Below are positions 55,191-64,000 of a DNA stretch of 64,000 nt, piece by piece. The DNA comes from Rhizopus arrhizus (Eukaryota; Mucoromycota; Mucoromycetes; Mucorales; Rhizopodaceae). The notes below the pieces were generated by a model. It was given only the letters and a program-made list of their open reading frames with translations. It did not search any database and was not told where the DNA came from. The stretch spans positions 868,001-932,000 of the forward strand of contig JAKZZE010000007.1 of assembly GCA_024220505.1 (NCBI GenBank), written 5' to 3'. The position numbers and the translations under genes are program-made. Each line of letters begins with the position of its first letter. Position 1 is the first letter of the stretch.

Positions 55191-56330
55191 CTTGATTTAG
55201 AACCATTGTATTTTGTATATACGTGCAATTTAAGTAATAACTACAGTAGTGAGCAGAGGCTTCTTTTTGTGTATTATAACCGAGTGAAGCTATACAACGC
55301 TGCGAAGTCTGGAAGACTAGCAGGTGGAATTGCCGAACGGACAGCACAAAAGTGGGCAAAGAGGCTCAAAGAGGATAAAGATTGGAACATTCTTGAAAAA
55401 CAAACGAACAAAGTGAACAGGAAGACAAGTCAACTTCAAGAAGAGCACAAGATCCACTTGATCAACTTTTACGACGAGCATCCTCAAGCTCGAGTGAGTA
55501 ATGCAGTTGCGTCTCTTACTGAGAAATTCGAAAACTTCACTTTGAAGAATCCCAGTGTTCAAGGCTTCTTGAAAAACGAATGCAATCTCTCATTCAAAAG
55601 AATAACCCGTCATCCTGTAGCGAGAAACAATGAATTAAAACTCGCGAATCGAAAAGCGTGGGTTGAAGAATGGAGTAAAACGGATATGAGCTTTCTTGAG
55701 AACTGTGTTTTTATAGACGAATCAGGATTTGACATCAACATGAGACCACCCGGAGGTTGGTCAGGGAAGGGCACTCCAGTTATAGTTACTACACCCTCTA
55801 TCAGAGCAATATCACACACTATCTTGGGAGCAATTAGCGCTAACTTTGTCGTAGCGATGGAGCTCAGGAACCCCCAGGTATCGAAAAGAATAAAAATTGA
55901 TAGTGTTGGTCGTAAAAGAAAGGCTCCCACCAATTCAAGCAAGCGTACCCCAAAAGGGACTGTCACTGGACATTATTTGCAATTTATCCATAAAACTTTG
56001 AATGAAATGGATTTATTTGAAGAAATGAAAGGATTTTATTTGATCATGGACAATGCTCCCATTCATACAGCCGATGAAATAAGTGAAGTGATCACAGAGA
56101 GAGGATATAGATGCGCTTATCTTCCTCCCTACTCCTCCGAACTCAACCCAATTGAAAATTTTTGGTCCGTAGTCAAAAACAAGGTCAAGCGAAGCACATT
56201 CGACGACACCAGTGATTTAATCACAAGAATAACGGAGGCTTGCAACTCCGTTCCTCCTAGCCATCTCAGAGAATTTGTTCAGCACTCTGCAGATACTTTT
56301 GAAAAGTGTAAAAGAAATGAACCTATTTAA
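55191..56330 (+). CDS. Tc1/mariner-type DD34E transposase
   Basis: One open frame from the stop at 55188 to TAA 56328. The N-terminal helix-turn-helix region has RVKLYNAAKSGRLAGGIAER then TAQKWAKRLKED. The catalytic residues are FIDESGF (D), YLIMDNAPIH (D) and SELNPIENFWSVVK (E); 34 residues separate the second D from the E, the Tc1 spacing. LPPYSSELNPIE is the DDE_3 signature. The catalytic domain is complete, but the first in-frame ATG is about 160 codons into the frame, so the start codon is missing or lies on an unseen upstream exon. No terminal inverted repeats were found by eye. Confidence 0.85.
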   Translation, partial: LDLEPLYFVYTCNLSNNYSSEQRLLFVYYNRVKLYNAAKSGRLAGGIAERTAQKWAKRLKEDKDWNILEKQTNKVNRKTSQLQEEHKIHLINFYDEHPQARVSNAVASLTEKFENFTLKNPSVQGFLKNECNLSFKRITRHPVARNNELKLANRKAWVEEWSKTDMSFLENCVFIDESGFDINMRPPGGWSGKGTPVIVTTPSIRAISHTILGAISANFVVAMELRNPQVSKRIKIDSVGRKRKAPTNSSKRTPKGTVTGHYLQFIHKTLNEMDLFEEMKGFYLIMDNAPIHTADEISEVITERGYRCAYLPPYSSELNPIENFWSVVKNKVKRSTFDDTSDLITRITEACNSVPPSHLREFVQHSADTFEKCKRNEPI

Positions 56331-56898
56331 ATACTTCACTCGTCAATAAAAAACACAATTCTTTTAAAACTCAATACCTGTTGCTTTCCACCAACTGATA
56401 ATATCAAAAGGCAAATTTAAGATCAGAAGTTGGATACAAAAGCATCATTTATGATTAACAATCGATTCTGTTAGAAGTTAAGCATTCTATATTGTAATGA
56501 TATAATATACAAGATGACGAAATACATTAGCAATAATTTATAAATTAATAAAAAGAAAAAAAAAGCACTAATTAAATAAAATATAGCATAAAGAACATAA
56601 ACCGTAAATTAAAAAAAGGGCATAAAGAACTTTAGTCATAAATTAAGAAATGAGCACAAAGGGTATATACAGCATGAATATTAAAGGAAAGGCAGTAATA
56701 AATACAAATACATATATATACAAACATATCAAAAGAATGGATAGCGCATATAGGCAAAATAGTTAAATGAATGGAATAGATTAAAAAAGAACAAAAGAAA
56801 ACAATGGAGTCCCTACTGCCATTTTCTTTTGATTCTTTCTTTTGAATTATAATGTATGAGTTTCGATAGTTGGTAGTGACAGTAGAGAAATGAAGGGC
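56331..56898. other. Gene-less AT-rich interval
   Basis: Very AT-rich, with loosely repeated CATAAA(G/T)AA words around 56588-56645. It lies between the transposase and the next minus-strand gene. No open frame. Confidence 0.35.
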
Positions 56899-58142
56899 TT
56901 AATTTGAATGATTGACTGCTTTGACGCGACAGCGGAACAGCTGAAGAATCTGATCATCTTTTAGGAGTCGCTTTCTTGAAATCACCTCCACACGATGACC
57001 TTTGTCGATAATAATTTCTTTGATACACTTGTGCTTACTACAGGGAAATATTAACGATAAATAATAAGATACGATTAAGATAAATTTATTCATTTATTTT
57101 ACCTCACAAATGATCGCAAGTCCTCCAAATTGGTAGTAAGCCCGGCATAGTCAATTGCTACTAAGCGGATCATCCTTGTCTCCGAGGCTAAGTATAGCAA
57201 CAAATCTTACATAAAGCTGGTTAATATTTCATGAAAAAAAATAATATTTATAATTTGATTACCTTCCATTGTGTTATCACATTTGAGTGATTCTATAAAT
57301 TTGGAAGCTTGCGCATTCCTATCTCTTTTTTCAAATTCAGTATCTGAATTCGAAAAAGGCGAAACGAATACTTTACAACAAAGCAGCTTTGTCTTGAATT
57401 TTGTGATCATTGAGGTCAATAGCCGGTGTCGGACGCTGTCATCCTCCTTTGAGATGGACTTTCTGGCATAGCCCACGATCATCCATTTCTCGGCATCCAC
57501 ATGAGCAAATGCCCTATACGAGTTGACATTCTTCACGTTGTCAATAGCAGTTGCTAAAATAAAAAATATTTTTAGACGATAAATGAGAATTTAATTACTT
57601 ATAGACCTCTCAATTCGAAAAAACTTCAATCATATAATTTTAAAAAAAATTCACATAAACTTGAAAAAATAAAGACGAAATGGAGAATTCTTGTCAAACT
57701 TTAGCACCATATTTGATTGAGCTATTAAGTTTTTTCGACTTTGAGAGAGACTTATTAAATTATAATGCATACTTCTGTATTGACTTCTGAGGAGGTACAT
57801 GTACCTACCTCTAGAACGACCACCATCCGCTTGTTGTCTTTCCAACTGGCCCCAATTTCCATCATTTGCTATTCACTTGGCTAGCTGTTTGGAGGTGCAC
57901 GCATCACCAAATTCATTTATTTCATCCTTTAAAAGATTCCAAATGCCTTCGTTGGTGAGAAAGATCCGCTCATACTTTTCATTATCTTCAGGGTCTTTCA
58001 ATACAAGAAGAACCCTCATTACATCGAGGATGTACTCCTTCATGATATCAACTACAATAAAAAAGGAAGTTTTTTCATACAATAATAACAGCATTAATAA
58101 ATATGTCTAATATTTACCTCTGTATTCATCGGTTGATGTCAT
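56899..58142 (-). pseudogene. Unknown multi-exon gene with one nonsense codon
   Basis: Exon 1 MTSTDEYR splices (gtaaat...tag) to VDIMKEYILDVMRVLLVLKD, then KYERIFLTNEGIWNLLKDEI then SKQLAK, where TGA (57873-57875) interrupts. The frame continues IANDGNWGQLERQQADGGRS to a splice donor at 57808. After a 255-nt intron come SYRAFAHVDAEKWMIVGYAR and KSISKEDDSVRHRLLTSMIT. The last exons read MIRLVAIDYAGLTTNLEDLR and KHKCIKEIIIDKGHRVEVIS then a stop at 56899. It matches my recollection of a repeated Mucorales gene family of unknown function in which Trp occupies the TGA position. One substitution therefore probably inactivates it. Confidence 0.55.
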
Positions 58143-58743
58143 GTTTTGACATGTCAATAAGATACAGTCTTATCATTCTGGACTAAATCTTTACAAATGA
58201 GTTTGAATAAGAATAGAACCTGATAATTATCACTGCTCTAAACAGCCAAGCTTCACTTTCATCTCAACAGTTGATTATTAACATCAGCTTATAACATTCT
58301 TCTTGTGTCAAATCATATCGGTCGTAACTCTTTTTTGTCTGAGATTTTTGGTACTTATAATATGAAAACAGTAAGAAGTCAATAGCTAACAACTACTATT
58401 TATTAAGAAAAAGGAGAGGAACTAATAATTTAGAATGAACCCTGGATTATATTGTCTGACTATTAATTATATAGTCTGACGTAGGCTGGACTGAAATCAA
58501 TCATAAAATAATAAATAAAGACATCATTAATGACCAAACACGACATTGTCATCTAATCTCAGGTCTTGCTCAACTAATATAAATAGCCTTGAAATCTTTC
58601 TTTAATAAAAGTATTCGACTTTAGAACTATTGTTCGGTCTCGTTAATTCTTCTTTATCTTATTTTGAATACTTAAAACACTTCAGTTGACTCTAGTTTAA
58701 AAAAAATGAAGTGTATAATTAGTTATTAAATACAAAATTTATT
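58143..58743. other. Gene-less interval
   Basis: AT-rich upstream region of the pre-58142 gene and 3' flank of the small gene at 58744. No feature could be supported. Confidence 0.35.
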
Positions 58744-59119
58744 TCATTTGATTCTGCCAATTAATTTACCGGATGAAGACGACATCTGATCATATGCTTG
58801 ATAATCACATAATTAAAAAAAAATATAAATTAGAATATATTCCAGAATATAAGAAATTTTTATGATTTATACATCTCTTGACACTGCTTTCACAAGGACT
58901 GGATGGGGGAGTATCATCATATGCCATGTATTTGAAAGGGTTCTTTTGTTGCAAAGTAGCTGCGATTGCCAATGGTTCCATTGCACTTGTCTCATTAGTA
59001 TAAGTCGGTGTTAGGCCAATAGACTCTATCTTCCATTTTGCCAACTTTCTATTTTCTTTAGTAGGTATCATATCTAGAACTAAACAGGAAGCTTGACCTT
59101 TTGTTAATTTCTTAGACAT
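58744..59119 (-). CDS. Small hypothetical protein (two exons)
   Basis: Exon 1 from ATG 59119 reads MSKKLTKGQASCLVLDMIPT, ENRKLAKWKIESIGLTPTYT and NPFKYMAYDDTPPSSPCESS then VKR. A donor (gtataa) about 58872 joins an acceptor at about 58797 to give SYDQMSSSSGKLIGRIK and a TGA at 58744. About 105 residues, basic at both ends. No domain was recognised; DTPPSSP could be a phosphorylation site. It lies in a transposon-rich zone and may belong to a mobile element. Confidence 0.55.
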
Positions 59120-59313
59120 TTTTATGAAAAGAATATTTGTAGTGTTTATCTATATAAAGGTTCTTAGTAGACGTTTTTTGGTTCTTTAGGAAGAAATGCC
59201 CAAAATGCAATAAGTTACTTTGAGATATTTGCAGATAATAAAGTGAGAAAAAAAAAAGGAAATAGTACTTGAAAACTAGTGAATGAGTCTCTATGTAACC
59301 TCTTCATTAGATT

Positions 59314-59434
59314 TCAAGACGAGAGAGATTTTTTTTTTTTAGGGCAAACTTTTATTAACTAAGTAAATTTGCAATATTTAAAGTCAAAAAGATGTCTAGA
59401 TGACAGTCACCATCTGAGGTCAAGACGAGAGAGA
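59314..59434. repeat. 15-bp direct repeat flanking a 90-bp spacer
   Basis: TCAAGACGAGAGAGA occurs at 59314-59328 and again at 59420-59434 on the same strand. The second copy lies upstream of the retroelement ORF1-like frame and could belong to its leader, so the pair may mark tandem or repeated 5' ends. Confidence 0.5.
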
Positions 59435-59586
59435 GAACCTATTTAATCAAACTACGCCTTTATATAGGAAGTAAAATTATTCAGAGACCGAAGTGAGTTC
59501 AAGGTCAATTTTAGTATTGAGCTTGAACAATATAAACATTGTACAATAAAAACATTGTATGAAATAATTGTATAAAACCCATACAA

Positions 59587-60100
59587 ATGACAGAACTTGA
59601 CTCTGGGAATAACCCTATCCTGGAGCGATGTAGTGGCTCGAGGTCATAAAGCCAAAGTCGTCACACCCATACAACGTCGTGATGTCACCAATGACCCTCG
59701 CGAGTTTACCACATCTAAAATAATTTATGAGATTCCCGACATTTCTCGTCTTCTTATAGCTCAAAAAGCTCAATCAATTGTCCAACAAACTCTGACTCCT
59801 GGCTCAGTTTTGTTCTCATTTCCAACATCTTTATTTGACCATTACACCCAGGCATACAAATGCATTGAAGATCAAATCGGAGCTGTACATGGCTTCCGAA
59901 ACATCAGCAAATATGACCATCGTCGAAACCATAAGGAACTTTTGATCGAAGCTAAATTTCGAGAAGCTGTAAATACAGATAAAGCGATCATTTTAGGCAT
60001 TACCCACAAAAATGTAGTGATCAAGGCAGCCCCATCTAAAGGGGACCAGCCCAAAAATCTGATTAGAGTGCAAGTGGATCTCTTGTCGTATTTACTCTAA
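59587..60100 (+). pseudogene. LINE ORF1-like fragment, frameshifted and truncated
   Basis: ATG 59587 gives MTELDSGNNP, then the frame shifts by one and continues SWSDVVARGHKAKVVTP, IIYEIPDISRLLIAQKAQSI, CIEDQIGAVHGFRNISKYDH and KNLIRVQVDLLSYLL, ending in stops at 60098. The style matches first ORFs of Mucorales LINE-type elements as I remember them; no RRM or zinc knuckle can be shown. The reading frame decays exactly where the LTR of the gypsy element starts (60118), suggesting a nested insertion. Confidence 0.45.
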
Positions 60101-60117
60101 TAATCTCCTTAATGTCG

Positions 60118-60311
60118 TGTGAGATCACTCAAAAGATTCTTAAAATTAATAATTTGACTGTATATCATATATAGCACTTCGTGCTATGTACGATAAACAG
60201 CCCACACAATTTATACCGTACTGTATTATGGGATTGGGACCAATAGTTAAGAATAGTAGAATAAGAGATGATTTATTAATTATTTAAATTCAGATATTGA
60301 TTTATAGCACA
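60118..60311 (-). repeat. 3' LTR of the Ty3/gypsy element
   Basis: On the minus strand it begins TGTGCTATAAAT directly after a polypurine tract and ends GATCTCACA at 60118. TGTG...CACA termini and 194-bp length fit a short gypsy LTR. It contains a perfect 7-bp-arm hairpin (ATAGCAC-TTC-GTGCTAT, 60171-60187). The partner LTR lies outside the window, so the lower boundary is inferred. Confidence 0.6.
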
Positions 60312-60321
60312 TTCCCCCATT
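60312..60321 (-). promoter_or_regulatory. Polypurine tract priming plus-strand DNA
   Basis: Minus-strand AATGGGGGAA sits between the polyprotein stop (60324) and the TG of the LTR, the standard position of a polypurine tract. Confidence 0.7.
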
Positions 60322-60323
60322 GA

Positions 60324-63300
60324 CTAAGAGACGTATAAGCTTATTTCATAGAAAGGTTTCATTAACGAAATATGCATGTTTTTTAGAGTCTTTCCAGTCG
60401 ATAATTGTTTCAAATCATATCTCGTTTTTGATAATACGTTTTCGACTATAAAAGGTCCATGCCAGTCATATACCAATTTTCTTGGGTTTCTTGAGCTTGA
60501 TAATTGCATATTGAATACCAAAACTTTTTCGTTGTTCTTGTAACCGTAAGATTCTGGGGCTTCTTCATATTGGTTCATTTGTTCAAAAACAATATCAAAC
60601 GTAGTTTTCAGGTGTTTACTAAGTTCCTTTGCGAAATAGAGTTGTGGTGTATCCATATTACGATATTCGCTTGGGGAAGTAAGCCTTTGTTCTTCTTCAG
60701 TTAAGTATAGCGGGGTGCGAGCCTTTCTTCCATGAACTAGTTCAAATGGACTTGTTTTAATTTGCGCATGGTGCATGTTGTTATAAACAAATCTTAGTAA
60801 TCGAAGTTGCGTGTCCCAAGTAGTTTTGATAGTTTCTTGATTGCAATATATTAACAACATATTACGCAGAGTCTTCATGTATCGTTCTACCAAACCATTT
60901 GATGAAGCAACATGTGGAGGAGAGAATTGTAATTCAATGCCGGCGAAAGTGGCTAATTGCCTATTGAATTCACTCGCAAAAGTGGCAGCATTATCTTGAA
61001 AGCAGATTTCCGGAACACCATGTCTTAAAATAAATCCATTGTAAAACGTTTTGGCCAGTTCCATGGAGTTAGTTGATGCCATCGCATAAATTTCCACATA
61101 TCTAGTGAAAGTATCGATAATCACCAGAATATAAGACTTGTTTGAGTTACTAGTGGGTAATGGTCCAAAGTAATCCAAAGCCACTTTTTGAAAAGGATAA
61201 TCACCAGAAGTCGATGAGAGCGGAAATTGTTTGTTTTTATTTCCTTTGATGCGCTGACATACCAGACAAGATCTTGTGAATTCAGTTACTCGCTGATCCA
61301 TGTTAGTAAAGTAAAGTCTTGAGTTTTGAATAGCTTTCAAAGTTTTGTTAGAACCGCCATGACCAGCAAATTGGGATGCATGATAGTGAGAAATAACGGT
61401 GGTGACCATGTGATCCGGTACGACTTTGAAATGTCTTACTTTGTTAGCATATTTAACTTTTTTGAATAAAATCTTATTTTTTAAATAAAAGGACTTAGCA
61501 GTAAGCGTGCCATCTTGTAGTGATTGAATGATTTTAGCCACAGCAGAGTCTTTTACTTGTTCTGTTGTCCACCAACCATCATCAGACCAAGGATTCAGAG
61601 TGATAGCAGCAATGTTGGGCAAAGGATCACGAGAAAGAAGATCAGCAACAAAGTTGGTAGGGCCAGGGATATATTTGACCTGGAAATCATACGCTTGCAA
61701 AAAGAGACACCAACGCCAGAGACGAGGTTGTTTGTCTTGGTTCGTACTGAGTAGCCATTGTAGAGAACTATGATCTGTGAAAACCGTAAAATGGCCTGCT
61801 TCAAGGTAAACTCGATGCTTCTTTATACCCCACACAATACTGAGAGCTTCCAACTCACGGACGGAGTATTTCTGTTCAAATTTTGATAATGATCTAGAAG
61901 AAAATGCAAGAGGGTAAACATGGCCTTTTTCATCACGTTGGCATAACACTACACCAATTCCAGAGGATGTGGCTGCGTCGCAGTGTAATTCGAACGGTTT
62001 GTTGAAGTCCGGTTGGATTAAAGTTGGCAATTTAGCAAGTTTCTTCTTGAGTGTTTCAAAGGAGTTTTGTTGTTCTTCGGTCCACACAAATGGAGTGTCC
62101 TTCTTTTTTAGGCGGCGAAGTGGTTCGGCAACTACCTGAAAATTGCTAATAAATTTCTGATATACCCCACAAACACCAAGAAAACGCTCGACTTCTTTCA
62201 AATTGGTAGGTGCAGACAGAGCTAGAATAGGTGCGATTTTCTCCAGATTGGCAGAAATACCTTTATCAGATACAATAAACCCTAAAAATTCTACTGATTT
62301 TAATCCGAAAGCACATTTCTCCTTGTTGATCGATAAATTAGCTGCTTTTAACCGAGACAAGACTTGTTCGACATCAAGGATGTGTTGTGAAGGTGATTTA
62401 GAATGAATAATGATATCATCCAGATAAGCAATAGCAGTAACATTCTTTAGCGGGCCAAGGACACGATCCATCATAGATTGAAAAACCGCAGGAGCATTTT
62501 TCAAACCGAAAGGCATATAGTTAAAGACGTAAGTACCATTTGGAGTAACCAGTGTAGTTTTTTCTCGATCTTCCGCCTTAATTTTGATAGCATAATAACC
62601 TGAAGCTAAATCTATTTTTGAGAAAATAGTAGAAGTACCAAGCGATTGCAATGCATGATGTAAATGAATAAATGGATACTTGATAGTTTTAGTAATTGCA
62701 TTCAACTTCACGTAATTTCCACATGGACGAATATCACCATTGGGTTTAGGAACTGCAGTAATATTTGATCCCCATTCCGAGAATAGAACCTTATCAACTA
62801 TGCCTAGATCGACCAGTTTCTCCATTTTATCATCGATCTTCTTTTGAATTTCCGGATGGTAGATTCGTGGTGCAGAGTAGACAGGAGGAGCATCACCAGT
62901 ATCTATATTAAATTCAACGATCGCAGTAGTTGATGGTTTATCATTATCTTTGGGAATAATAGAGTTATACTTAGTCAGTAAATCGTCAATTTGAGGTTGT
63001 ATGACAGATGTAAAATTAATAGAGTGAGGTGGTCCAGCGGAGCTATTGGGTTGCGAATTATTTGTAAATTCAATTCGATGCGTTTGGTTGTTAGCTTTGA
63101 TAGCCACAATTTGCTCGTCCACATTTATAATAGCTTTCCATTTGATCATAGTGTCGAATCCAATAATCACATCTCGAGCCATATTGTCAATAACCTGAAG
63201 AGTAATTGTAGTGTTAAACATGTTCAATTTGACTTGACCATGACTTCTGTTGACATTTTTGTTGACATCAGTGTACAGAATTGACTTGGTTGTATCAATT

Positions 63301-64000
63301 TTTAATTTGAGTAAGTGTGCGACTTCACTGGATACACAAGTGATAGTTGATCCCGTATCCCATAGAGCAGTAATTTTAGCGTTATCTATTTGAATGAATG
63401 ACAGCGGCGTGTTAGTGTGTTGAAAATTCACATAATTAATTGATTGTGCAACAATTGTGTTGGTTTGCACAGCTTTGATTGGTTCCTCCAGATCCACTTG
63501 ATGTTGCTCAACATTAATAACTTCAGTTGTGTGAATTGAATGTCGTTCAGAACTGTGCTTATTGCGGCCTTTTTGATACTGATTGCAGTCGATTGTGCGA
63601 TGTAATTTAAAACAATAACCACAAACCGGGTCACCTTGCTTATTATAGAGACGAGGCACCTGGGTTCCTTGCTGTTTTGGATAGTTGGTGTTACCATTAA
63701 ATTTGTGTTGCTGATTGTTACGTTGAGGGTTATAATTGTTTTTGTAATGAGATTGCTGTTGTTTGTTGAACTTGTTGTTGTGCCTCTTACTATGGTATTT
63801 ACCAACATAATCAATTTCCATGGGAGTGGCAACGTTATTGTCATCAGCAAGCTCAGGTGCATCCAAAAGTTTAGCTCTTACTTCCAAATCAATAGCTTGA
63901 CGGATAACTTCACTTAATCGATTGATATTAAGTGCGGTAACCAACGATGTCAGTGTGAGTCGAGTATCTCTTTGGTCTAGAGATTGTATAAAATATGAAA
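60324..64000 (-). CDS. Ty3/gypsy Gag-Pol polyprotein (5' end beyond window)
   Basis: More than 1,200 codons without a stop; the frame is open through the right edge. In order: a C-terminal Gag part (SLVTALNINRLSEVIRQAID); a zinc knuckle CGYCFKLHRTIDC (CX2CX3HX4C, one residue shorter than usual); protease ALWDTGSTITC; reverse transcriptase with FSKIDLASGYYAIKI, NYMPFGLKNAPAVFQ and YLDDIIIHS; RNase H with ELHCDAATSSGIG and FTDHSSLQWLL; and integrase with HYHASQFAGHGGSNKTLKAI, CLVCQRIKG and the DDE residues in ALDYFGPLP, CFQDNAATF and NGLVERYMKT. The order RT-RH-IN is Ty3/gypsy. The C-terminus has no recognisable chromodomain. All catalytic motifs are intact, so the element may be young or active. 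Confidence 0.95.
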   Translation of the reverse strand, partial: SYFIQSLDQRDTRLTLTSLVTALNINRLSEVIRQAIDLEVRAKLLDAPELADDNNVATPMEIDYVGKYHSKRHNNKFNKQQQSHYKNNYNPQRNNQQHKFNGNTNYPKQQGTQVPRLYNKQGDPVCGYCFKLHRTIDCNQYQKGRNKHSSERHSIHTTEVINVEQHQVDLEEPIKAVQTNTIVAQSINYVNFQHTNTPLSFIQIDNAKITALWDTGSTITCVSSEVAHLLKLKIDTTKSILYTDVNKNVNRSHGQVKLNMFNTTITLQVIDNMARDVIIGFDTMIKWKAIINVDEQIVAIKANNQTHRIEFTNNSQPNSSAGPPHSINFTSVIQPQIDDLLTKYNSIIPKDNDKPSTTAIVEFNIDTGDAPPVYSAPRIYHPEIQKKIDDKMEKLVDLGIVDKVLFSEWGSNITAVPKPNGDIRPCGNYVKLNAITKTIKYPFIHLHHALQSLGTSTIFSKIDLASGYYAIKIKAEDREKTTLVTPNGTYVFNYMPFGLKNAPAVFQSMMDRVLGPLKNVTAIAYLDDIIIHSKSPSQHILDVEQVLSRLKAANLSINKEKCAFGLKSVEFLGFIVSDKGISANLEKIAPILALSAPTNLKEVERFLGVCGVYQKFISNFQVVAEPLRRLKKKDTPFVWTEEQQNSFETLKKKLAKLPTLIQPDFNKPFELHCDAATSSGIGVVLCQRDEKGHVYPLAFSSRSLSKFEQKYSVRELEALSIVWGIKKHRVYLEAGHFTVFTDHSSLQWLLSTNQDKQPRLWRWCLFLQAYDFQVKYIPGPTNFVADLLSRDPLPNIAAITLNPWSDDGWWTTEQVKDSAVAKIIQSLQDGTLTAKSFYLKNKILFKKVKYANKVRHFKVVPDHMVTTVISHYHASQFAGHGGSNKTLKAIQNSRLYFTNMDQRVTEFTRSCLVCQRIKGNKNKQFPLSSTSGDYPFQKVALDYFGPLPTSNSNKSYILVIIDTFTRYVEIYAMASTNSMELAKTFYNGFILRHGVPEICFQDNAATFASEFNRQLATFAGIELQFSPPHVASSNGLVERYMKTLRNMLLIYCNQETIKTTWDTQLRLLRFVYNNMHHAQIKTSPFELVHGRKARTPLYLTEEEQRLTSPSEYRNMDTPQLYFAKELSKHLKTTFDIVFEQMNQYEEAPESYGYKNNEKVLVFNMQLSSSRNPRKLVYDWHGPFIVENVLSKTRYDLKQLSTGKTLKNMHISLMKPFYEISLYVS

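Larger units (their letters stand above)
60118..64000 (-). mobile_element. Ty3/gypsy LTR retrotransposon (partial)
   Basis: Comprises the 3' LTR, polypurine tract and an intact pol-containing polyprotein; the 5' LTR, primer-binding site and start of gag lie to the right of the window. It appears inserted at the decayed end of a LINE ORF1-like sequence, and sits in a zone with a Tc1/mariner transposase. Confidence 0.85.

Noticed and set aside
1..64000. CRISPR arrays, bacterial operons, riboswitches or prokaryotic defence systems
   Set aside because: The window is clearly eukaryotic (spliceosomal introns, eukaryotic gene families); no regularly spaced repeats of that kind were seen.

Overview
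The window looks like nuclear DNA of an early-diverging filamentous fungus, most likely a Mucoromycota (Mucorales-type) genome. The reasons are: compact AT-rich DNA; spliceosomal introns mostly 45-70 nt; a canonical E2F factor and an SMG8 homologue, both absent from most Dikarya; a four-TOG XMAP215-type protein; long A/T homopolymers beside genes; and retroelement remnants of a kind I associate with Mucorales (from memory, not checked by search).

Layout. 0-7 kb: an AVT2-type vacuolar amino-acid transporter, a short E2F factor and a GPI-anchored wall protein, all on the minus strand. 7-11.3 kb: a repeat graveyard with a tRNA-like fragment, a LINE remnant, an A40 tract and a decayed MULE transposase. 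11.5-17 kb: an 11-exon XMAP215/Stu2 gene. 17.5-26 kb: a regulatory cluster with a GATA-like factor, two Yap/Pap1-type bZIP factors, a small overlooked CENP-W-like kinetochore gene, a basic nuclear protein, a Dlt1-like membrane protein and an acidic ORF. 27-39.9 kb: a decayed ORF, an alpha-arrestin, a LEA_2-like membrane protein, an ankyrin protein convergent with INO80 subunit IES6, proteasome ATPase RPT2, remnants of unknown coding elements, Pol III subunit RPC82 and a PPR protein. 41.6-54 kb: a TBC Rab-GAP, SMG8, a metallo-beta-lactamase-fold hydrolase, an epoxide hydrolase, a charged unknown protein and S-formylglutathione hydrolase with a 1-nt frameshift. 55-64 kb: a mobile-element zone with a Tc1/mariner DD34E transposase, a gene that matches my recollection of a repeated Mucorales family (with a nonsense codon), a small unknown gene, a LINE ORF1-like fragment and a Ty3/gypsy element whose open frame runs off the right edge.

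Functionally the unique genes are housekeeping or regulatory: microtubules and kinetochore (Stu2, CENP-W), transcription (E2F, bZIPs, GATA-like, RPC82, IES6), proteolysis and traffic (RPT2, arrestin, TBC), RNA surveillance (SMG8), and detoxification (epoxide hydrolase, S-formylglutathione hydrolase). They are packed tightly, with two convergent pairs whose stop codons lie 1 and 4 nt apart. All exon structures were read by eye from splice signals and reading-frame continuity; family names come from recognised motifs, not from searches.
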